A stretch of DNA of 54,587 nucleotides from Pseudomonas sp. Choline-02u-1 (GTDB lineage Bacteria; Pseudomonadota; Gammaproteobacteria; Pseudomonadales; Pseudomonadaceae): the NCBI RefSeq assembly GCF_002836515.1, contig NZ_PJBC01000015.1, positions 1 through 54,587 on the forward strand. Reading direction: 5' to 3'. Below, one piece after another: positions 49,141 through 54,587 of the stretch. Numbering within the stretch: position 1 is the stretch's first letter; the number at the start of each line of letters is the position of its first letter. The translations under genes and the position numbers were made by a program. The notes below the pieces were generated by a model. The model made no database searches. It had not been told where the DNA came from and saw nothing but the letters and a program-made list of their open reading frames with translations.

Positions 49141-49995
49141 ATGTCACGTTCCAGGGTGATACTCGCCGGGCTGATTGGCGCCGGCATTCAGGCTTCGCGC
49201 ACGCCCGCCCTGCATGAGCACGAAGGTGATGCGCAGGGCCTGCGCTATCTGTATCAGCTCATCGACCTCGATCAGTTGCGCCTCGACAGCACAGCCCTGC
49301 CCGACTTGCTGCAAGCGGCGGCGCGAATGAATTACACCGGGCTGAACATCACCTTTCCGTGCAAGCAGGCAATCATCCCGTTGCTCGATGAATTGTCGCC
49401 GGAAGCCCGGGGCATCGGTGCAGTGAACACGGTGGTGCTGAAGGACGGCAAGCGCGTCGGCCACAACACCGATTGCCTCGGTTTCGCCGAGGGTTTTCGC
49501 CGGGGTCTGACGGATGCTGCCCGCGAACGTGTAGTCCAGATGGGCGCTGGTGGGGCTGGCGCGGCGGTGGCCCACGCGCTGCTCAGCGAAGGCGTACGGC
49601 AATTGACGATTTTTGATGTCGACCGCGAGCGTGCCGAGAGCCTGGCAAACAATCTGAATCAACATTTCGGCCCCGGTCGCGCGCAGGCCGGACGGGATTT
49701 GCCCGGGGCGCTGGCGCAGGCCGAGGGTCTGGTCAACACCACGCCGATGGGCATGGCCAAGCTTGCGGGTTCACCGGTGCCGGCCGGGTTGCTGCGCAAG
49801 GAAATGTGGGTCGCGGAGATTGTGTATTTCCCGCTGGAAACCGAACTGCTGCGCGACGCCCGTGCCTTGGGCTGCCGCACGCTGGATGGTGGCAACATGG
49901 CGGTGTTTCAGGCGGTGAAGGCGTTTGAATTGTTCAGCGGCGTGGTGCCGGATGCGCAGCGCATGCTTGAGCATTTTCAAAGCATGAATGGTTGA
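49141..49995 (+). CDS. Quinate/shikimate dehydrogenase
   Basis: A 284-residue AroE-superfamily oxidoreductase. The N-terminal substrate motif is LIGAGIQASRTPALHEHEG, in which the SxS of biosynthetic AroE is replaced by SRT as in quinate/shikimate dehydrogenases such as the Corynebacterium enzyme. The catalytic Lys lies in GLNITFPCKQAI, the Asp in VGHNTDCLGF, and the Rossmann site is QMGAGGAGAAVAHALL; NTTPMGM and GCRTLDGGNMAVFQAVKAF follow. It should oxidise quinate to 3-dehydroquinate and/or shikimate to 3-dehydroshikimate, likely with NAD. Either ATG 49132 (overlapping the aroQ stop as ATGA) or ATG 49141 may start it; I give the second. Confidence 0.9.
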   Translation: MSRSRVILAGLIGAGIQASRTPALHEHEGDAQGLRYLYQLIDLDQLRLDSTALPDLLQAAARMNYTGLNITFPCKQAIIPLLDELSPEARGIGAVNTVVLKDGKRVGHNTDCLGFAEGFRRGLTDAARERVVQMGAGGAGAAVAHALLSEGVRQLTIFDVDRERAESLANNLNQHFGPGRAQAGRDLPGALAQAEGLVNTTPMGMAKLAGSPVPAGLLRKEMWVAEIVYFPLETELLRDARALGCRTLDGGNMAVFQAVKAFELFSGVVPDAQRMLEHFQSMNG

Positions 49996-49999
49996 AGAG

Positions 50000-50070
50000 C
50001 AAAAGATCGCAGCCTTCGGCAGCTCCTACTGGAAACGGTGCAGGCGCTACCGAAGGCTGCGATCTGTTGA
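50000..50070. repeat. REP pair, type B (inverted, partly eroded)
   Basis: AAAAGATCGCAGCCTTCGGC at the left; GCGCTACCGAAGGCTGCGATC at the right, with the GAGCTGCC portion of the right arm altered. It separates the convergent dehydrogenase and tetR genes. Confidence 0.85.
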
Positions 50071-50073
50071 CTG

Positions 50074-50751
50074 TCAGGCCTTCAAATAGCGCAACACCGA
50101 TTCGCAGATCATCTCGCGATGACGCTTCTTGATGGTTTCGTCCGGCAGGTCGATCTGGAAGATCTCACCCAGCGTGTGACGGTTCGACACACGATAGAAA
50201 CAGAACGAACTGATCAGCAGGTGCACGTCCAGCGCATCGATGCCACGCCGGAACACACCTTCGTCCGCCCCCCTTTGCAGAATCCCGCCCAAGGTGTCGA
50301 GGATCGTGTTGTTCAGCGCCTTGATCGCATCGGAGCGCTTTACGTACTCGGCGTTGTGGATGTTTTCGATGCTGACGATGCGCACGAAATCGACGTTGTG
50401 ATCGTGGTGATCGAAAGTGAATTCCACCAGTCGGCGGATCGCCAGTTCAGGCGGCAGTTCGTCCAGATGCAGACGGTTTTCCGTGCTGCGAATATCGCCG
50501 TAGAGTTTTTCCAACACCTCGACGTACAACTGCTCTTTACTGCCGAAGTAGTAATAGATCATGCGCTTGGAGGTGTGGATGCGCTCGGCGATCGCGTCGA
50601 CGCGGGCGCCGGACAGGCCCTGCTGGACGAACTCGACGATCGCCTCCTGCAGGATGTTTTCGCGGGTCTTTTCCGGATTGTTCTTGCGACTCTTGCGCGG
50701 CACTGCGTCGGACTCGACAGCAGCGGCGGAAAGTTCTGAATTCATGGTCAT
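50074..50751 (-). CDS. TetR-family transcriptional regulator of the quinate cluster
   Basis: A 225-residue repressor-type protein. A basic N-terminal tail (PRKSRKNNPEKTRENI) precedes the TetR helix-turn-helix, GARVDAIAERIHTSKRMIYY then YFGSKEQLYVEVL (about 45-80). The C-terminal helices form the ligand pocket, with a TetR_C-type segment (FVRIVSIENIHNAEYVKRSD). It lies 103 bases after quiC on the same strand, hence may be cotranscribed with it. Candidate operators are the repeats at 48615-48635 and 52933-52946. ATG 50751 or ATG 50745 are both possible starts; neither has a strong ribosome site. Confidence 0.88.
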   Translation of the reverse strand: MTMNSELSAAAVESDAVPRKSRKNNPEKTRENILQEAIVEFVQQGLSGARVDAIAERIHTSKRMIYYYFGSKEQLYVEVLEKLYGDIRSTENRLHLDELPPELAIRRLVEFTFDHHDHNVDFVRIVSIENIHNAEYVKRSDAIKALNNTILDTLGGILQRGADEGVFRRGIDALDVHLLISSFCFYRVSNRHTLGEIFQIDLPDETIKKRHREMICESVLRYLKA

Positions 50752-50853
50752 CGCGGGCTCACGGCCATCACTGCACAAGCTGGCGATTATGGGCCGCGCG
50801 GGACAGTGAAGGAAGCCGCGCAGCCGGTGTTTAATCCCGCGTTTACGAATTCC

Positions 50854-52755
50854 CTACAACTTCGCCTGCCGCACCGCACCGCTGCGCGATTTCGCCATCG
50901 CGGCCAACCGCACTGCAACGTTGGCCGCGCCGTAGCCGGCATAGCCATTCTTGCGCTGGATGATCTCGAAGAAGAAACGCCCTTCGAACGGCTCGGTGTA
51001 GACATGAAACAACTCACCGCCCTGGGCGTCGCGGTCGTAGAGCACGTTGTAATAGGCCAGCTCGCTGAGAAACTCATCGTCGAAATCAAAGCGCGCCGCA
51101 AGGTCGTCGTAGTAGTTGAGCGGGATGTCCAGCAGCGGCACGCCGGCCTCTTTGGCGCGACTGACCTGGGCGAAAATGTCGTCACAATCGAAGGCGATGT
51201 GGTGCACACCGGAGCCGCGATAACTCGATAGCGCATGCGAAATGGCAGTGTTGCGGTTCTCGGAAATATTCAGCGGCAGCCGGATCGAGCTGTCGCGGCT
51301 GCGCAACGCGCGGCTCTTCACCAGACCGTATGGATCGGGCAGCACCACCTCGTCGTCGGCCTCGAAATCCAGCAGGCTTTTATAGAACAGCACCCAACTG
51401 TCGAGGCTGTCGGCCGGCAACGCCATGGCCATGTGGTCGATACGCTTGAGGCCGCCGCTGGTTTGCGCGTCCGGCAACAGATTGAAATCGGTGCCGTACA
51501 CGTCGGCGTCCGCATCGACCAGATAAATCAGGCTGCCGTCCGGTGCGCGCACTGCCGCCAGTTCCAGTTCATTCGGCCCGACCAGCCCGCGATAGGGCTG
51601 CCCTTTGTAAGCGACCGCACGGGCCAGCGCACTGGCGCTGTCCTTGACTCGCACGGCCGTAGCGCACAGCGATGGGCCATGGGCTTCGAAAAAACTGTGA
51701 GCAAACGAATAAGGCTCGGAGTTGAGAATCAGGTTGATATCGCCCTGACGCAGCAGGCTGACGCTCTTGGAGCGATGCTGCCCGGCCTTGGCAAAACCCA
51801 GGCGTTGCAGCCAGTGACCGAGCTTCGCCCCCAGCGCTTCGTCGACGGCAAACTCGAGAAATTCAACGCCGTTGTATTCGCTGGCCTGCGGCGTTTCGAA
51901 AAGAATTTCACGGTGGGCCACCGGCGCCGCTTCCTGCTCAAGACGCTGGCGGGTCTTCTCTTCCAGATACAGCAGCGAGCGCAAACCGTCGGCGGCGTTG
52001 GCCCGTGGCGGCGCGGCGCGAAAGCCGTCATTGAAGATTTCCAGCGACAGCGGCCCGGTATAGCCACTCTTGATGATCGGCGCGAGGAAGCCGGGCAGAT
52101 CGAATTCGCCCTGCCCCGGGAAGCAACGGAAATGCCGACTCCACTCCAGCACATCCATGGCCAGGATCGGCGCGTCGGCCATTTGCACGAAAAAGATCTT
52201 GTCGCCGGGAATATCGGCGATCGCGCTCGGATCACCCTTCAGCGACAGGGTGTGAAAGCTATCAAGGAGCACGCCGAGGTTGGGGTGAACGGCCTGACGG
52301 ACGATGTCCCAGACCTGTTGATAAGTGTTGACGTGCCGGCCCCAGGCCAGCGCTTCGTAACCAATCCGCAGACCACGAACAGCAGCGCGTTCGGCCAGCA
52401 GCCGCAAATCATCGACGAGGATTTGTTGATCGCCGACACTGTCCGGCGCGGCGTTGCTGCACACCAGCACCAGGTCGGTGCCAAGTTCCTGCATCAGGTC
52501 GAACTTGCGCTCGGCGCGCTCCAGGTTGCGGGCCAGGCGATCGCGGCGGCAACCCTCGAAATCACGAAACGGCTGAAACAGGGTGATGGCGATACCGAGA
52601 TCGGCGCACATCTGTTTAATTTCCCGGGGGCTGCCGTCGTAGTACAGGAGGTCGTTTTCGAAAATCTCTACGCCGTCGAACCCGGCGGCGGCAATGGCTT
52701 CGAGTTTTTCCGGCAGGGTGCCGCTCAAGGAAACGGTGGCAATGGAACGCTGCAT
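50854..52755 (-). CDS. quiC: 3-dehydroshikimate dehydratase QuiC, fused to an HPPD-like domain
   Basis: A 633-residue two-domain enzyme converting 3-dehydroshikimate to protocatechuate. Residues about 1-275 form a xylose-isomerase-like TIM barrel with metal ligands in GYEALAWGRHV, LLDSFHTL, FVQMADAP and LSLEIFND. Residues about 290-620 form tandem vicinal-oxygen-chelate modules like 4-hydroxyphenylpyruvate dioxygenase (IDHMAMALP, GVHHIAFDCDD, FEGRFFFEIIQR). This fused architecture is that of the pseudomonad QuiC1; the role of the second domain is uncertain. Start ATG 52755 follows GGGAG. It is divergent from the MFS importer, sharing a region with a REP pair, a TetR-like operator and a PcaR box. 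Confidence 0.94.
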   Translation of the reverse strand: MQRSIATVSLSGTLPEKLEAIAAAGFDGVEIFENDLLYYDGSPREIKQMCADLGIAITLFQPFRDFEGCRRDRLARNLERAERKFDLMQELGTDLVLVCSNAAPDSVGDQQILVDDLRLLAERAAVRGLRIGYEALAWGRHVNTYQQVWDIVRQAVHPNLGVLLDSFHTLSLKGDPSAIADIPGDKIFFVQMADAPILAMDVLEWSRHFRCFPGQGEFDLPGFLAPIIKSGYTGPLSLEIFNDGFRAAPPRANAADGLRSLLYLEEKTRQRLEQEAAPVAHREILFETPQASEYNGVEFLEFAVDEALGAKLGHWLQRLGFAKAGQHRSKSVSLLRQGDINLILNSEPYSFAHSFFEAHGPSLCATAVRVKDSASALARAVAYKGQPYRGLVGPNELELAAVRAPDGSLIYLVDADADVYGTDFNLLPDAQTSGGLKRIDHMAMALPADSLDSWVLFYKSLLDFEADDEVVLPDPYGLVKSRALRSRDSSIRLPLNISENRNTAISHALSSYRGSGVHHIAFDCDDIFAQVSRAKEAGVPLLDIPLNYYDDLAARFDFDDEFLSELAYYNVLYDRDAQGGELFHVYTEPFEGRFFFEIIQRKNGYAGYGAANVAVRLAAMAKSRSGAVRQAKL

Positions 52756-52785
52756 GTTTCAACTCCCGGACTGCGCCGCTTTTGT

Positions 52786-52867
52786 GTAGGAGCTGCCGAA
52801 GGCTGTGATCGTTTGATGTTCTTTTCAGATCAAGATCAAAAGATCGCAGCCTTCGGCAGCTCCTACT
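52786..52867. repeat. REP pair, type B (inverted)
   Basis: GTAGGAGCTGCCGAAGGCTG and its inverted partner CAGCCTTCGGCAGCTCCTAC flank a spacer with GATC arms. Placed only about 30 bases upstream of the quiC start, an unusual position because it lies in the 5' leader. Confidence 0.9.
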
Positions 52868-52932
52868 AGGGAATGGGTTTTTATAGTGAGGAAATTATTG
52901 GCTGCATCCCCGCGCGCAGCAATTTAAAGTGT

Positions 52933-52946
52933 ACTACCCGGTTAGT
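52933..52946. promoter_or_regulatory. TetR-type operator candidate between quiC and the MFS gene
   Basis: ACTACCCGGTTAGT is palindromic at 12 of 14 positions (reverse complement ACTAACCGGGTAGT), a form common for TetR-family operators. It abuts the PcaR-like box on its right by five bases. Confidence 0.55.
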
Positions 52947-52951
52947 TTTGC

Positions 52952-52966
52952 GTGCGATTATCGAAC
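52952..52966. promoter_or_regulatory. PcaR box between quiC and the MFS importer
   Basis: GTGCGATTATCGAAC is the exact reverse complement of the PcaR operator sequence as I recall it (GTTCGATAATCGCAC). It sits 140 bases before the MFS start and 197 bases before the quiC start, so it may serve one or both promoters. Confidence 0.7.
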
Positions 52967-53105
52967 ACTAAGGCGATTTGGCGAATTGACGATTTTTTGT
53001 TCACTGCCCAACATCGGCTGCACATCGAGTCCGGCCACTAACCACCGGACAAGGTGTTCGACCGTAAAGAACACCAAATAACAAATCCAAAAACGGGTGG
53101 AACAC

Positions 53106-54443
53106 ATGATTCCTTCACAGACTTCCCGCATGGCTCCGGCCATGAGCACTGCCACGGGTGGCATCGGCGACAAGATCCGCGGCGCCATGGCCGTCGGCAA
53201 GACCCGCTGGGGCATGCTGGCGCTGGTGTTTTTTGCCACCACCCTCAACTACATCGACCGCGCCGCCCTCGGCGTCATGCAGCCGATCCTCGCCAAGGAA
53301 ATGAGCTGGACGGCGATGGATTACGCCAACATCAACTTCTGGTTTCAGGTCGGCTACGCGATCGGGTTTGTCCTGCAAGGGCGACTGATCGACCGGGTCG
53401 GCGTCAAGCGCGTGTTCTTCTGCGCCGTGCTGCTCTGGAGCCTGGCCACCGGCGCCCATGGTCTGGCGACTTCGGCAGCCGGCTTCATGGTCTGCCGCTT
53501 CATCCTCGGCCTGACCGAAGCCGCCAACTATCCGGCCTGCGTGAAAACCACGCGCCTGTGGTTCCCGGCCGGTGAACGTGCCGTTGCTACCGGCATCTTC
53601 AACGCCGGCACCAACGTCGGCGCGATGTTCACGCCGATGCTGCTGCCGCTGATCCTGAATGCGTGGGGCTGGCAGGCGGCGTTCCTGTGCATGGCCGCAC
53701 TCGGCGGGATCTGGCTGTTGTTCTGGGGCTTGAAGTACTTCAACCCGGAAGATCACCCGACGGTGAAACAGTCGGAACTCGATTACATTCAGCAGGAAAT
53801 CGAACCGGAACAGGCCCGCGTACCGTTCAGCAAAATCTTGCGCATGCGTGGCACCTGGGCTTTCGCCCTCGCCTACTCGCTGACCGCGCCGGTGTTCTGG
53901 TTCTATCTGTACTGGCTGCCGCCGTTTCTCAATCAGCAATACAACCTCGGCATCAACGTCACGCAGATGGGTATTCCGCTGATCATCATCTACGTCACGG
54001 CTGACTTCGGCAGTGTCGGCGGCGGGATTCTGTCCTCGTTCCTGATCGGTCGCGGCATGAACTCGATCAAGGCGCGACTGCTGTCGATGTTGCTGTTTGC
54101 CTGCTGCATCATCGGCGTGGTGATGGCCGCAGGCTCGGCGAATCTGTGGGTGGCGGTGGCGGCGATCTCGCTGGCGATCGGTGCGCACCAGGCCTGGACC
54201 GCGAACATCTGGAGCCTGGTGATGGACTACACACCCAAGCACATGATGAGCACAGTGTTCGGCTTCGGCGGCATGTGCGCGGCGATCGGCGGGATGTTCA
54301 TGACCCAGATTGTCGGCCACATCCTCACCGTCACCCACAACAACTACACCGTGCTGTTCACGCTGATCCCGGCGATGTACTTCCTCGCACTGACGTGGAT
54401 GTACTTCATGGCACCGCGCAAAATTCCTGCCGTTACCGAATAA
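53106..54443 (+). CDS. MFS importer, probable quinate/shikimate transporter
   Basis: A 445-residue inner-membrane protein of the anion:cation symporter branch of the major facilitators. Landmarks: LNYIDRAALGVMQPILAKEM in helix 1, GRLIDRVGVKRVFF between helices 2 and 3, GLTEAANYPACVKTTRLWFP (the ACS-family signature), and HQAWTANIWSLVMDYTPKHM late in the protein. About twelve helices. Divergence from quiC and the shared promoter elements make quinate or shikimate, or a related hydroxy-acid, the likely substrate. GGTGG lies six bases before ATG 53106; GTG 53097 is an alternative start. Confidence 0.88.
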   Translation: MIPSQTSRMAPAMSTATGGIGDKIRGAMAVGKTRWGMLALVFFATTLNYIDRAALGVMQPILAKEMSWTAMDYANINFWFQVGYAIGFVLQGRLIDRVGVKRVFFCAVLLWSLATGAHGLATSAAGFMVCRFILGLTEAANYPACVKTTRLWFPAGERAVATGIFNAGTNVGAMFTPMLLPLILNAWGWQAAFLCMAALGGIWLLFWGLKYFNPEDHPTVKQSELDYIQQEIEPEQARVPFSKILRMRGTWAFALAYSLTAPVFWFYLYWLPPFLNQQYNLGINVTQMGIPLIIIYVTADFGSVGGGILSSFLIGRGMNSIKARLLSMLLFACCIIGVVMAAGSANLWVAVAAISLAIGAHQAWTANIWSLVMDYTPKHMMSTVFGFGGMCAAIGGMFMTQIVGHILTVTHNNYTVLFTLIPAMYFLALTWMYFMAPRKIPAVTE

Positions 54444-54461
54444 CCTGCCTGCATCGCTTCT

Positions 54462-54542
54462 GTAGGAGCTGCGGAACGATCTTTTGATCTTGCTTTTGAA
54501 GATCAAAAGATCGCAGCCTCGTTTCACTCGTCAGCTCCTACA
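54462..54542. repeat. REP pair, type B (inverted, variant arm)
   Basis: GTAGGAGCTGCGGAACGATC at the left and GATCGCAGCCTCGTTTCACT...CAGCTCCTAC at the right. The usual CCTTCGGC block is replaced by CCTCGTTTCACTCGT in the right arm and shortened in the left, giving a different stem tip. Confidence 0.82.
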
Positions 54543-54587
54543 AGGGATTTTTGCTTTTCCTCAGCGCCGGCTCTGCCGCCAATCCGC

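Overview
The window reads as a chromosomal segment of a fluorescent pseudomonad (Pseudomonas fluorescens group). The evidence is a high-GC backbone, two Pseudomonas-type REP families scattered between genes, and gene orders that match P. aeruginosa as I remember it: morA-glyA, yjiA-ybdD-cstA, mapZ-radA, ankB-katB-mscL-fpr, NCS2 permease-trmA, and an aroQ/quinate dehydrogenase/tetR/quiC/MFS block. No tRNA, rRNA, CRISPR array or complete insertion sequence was seen.

Layout. 1-4.4 kb: a small lipoprotein, a GreA/GreB-like factor, gdhA and ettA. 4.4-21.2 kb: an accessory island holding an insecticidal-type Tc toxin locus (TcA, TcB, TcC) bounded by low-information DNA and gene debris. 21.3-26.6 kb: a MorA-like GGDEF/EAL protein and glyA. 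26.9-29.7 kb: a DctA-type carboxylate carrier with two GntR regulators. 29.8-33.2 kb: the CstA/BtsT carbon-starvation transporter with YbdD and YjiA. 33.4-40.4 kb: mapZ, radA, an ankyrin protein with catalase KatB, mscL, fpr and rlmG. 40.4-43.1 kb: the cyanide-insensitive oxidase cioAB with a small DUF2474-type subunit behind a perfect ANR/FNR box. 43.5-48.4 kb: an MFS exporter, a DJ-1-like protein, a periplasmic protein, a purine permease and trmA. 48.7-54.4 kb: a quinate/shikimate catabolic cluster (aroQ, quinate/shikimate dehydrogenase, TetR, quiC, MFS importer).

The island is the most interesting part. The TcA reading frame is broken at a run of ten G residues; a nine-G version would give one 2488-residue TcA. 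The TcC Rhs shell carries an AT-rich C-terminal toxin of about 284 residues that I do not recognise. Two fragments of other TcC genes flank the intact one: a 43-codon TcC N-terminus fitted exactly between TcB and TcC, and a decayed internal piece downstream. Together they suggest repeated TcC cassette replacement at this spot.

Two regulatory patterns stand out elsewhere. A 15-bp element matching the PcaR box lies upstream of aroQ and again between quiC and the quinate-type MFS gene, which would tie quinate uptake and breakdown to the protocatechuate/beta-ketoadipate regulon. The second is the ANR box upstream of cioA.
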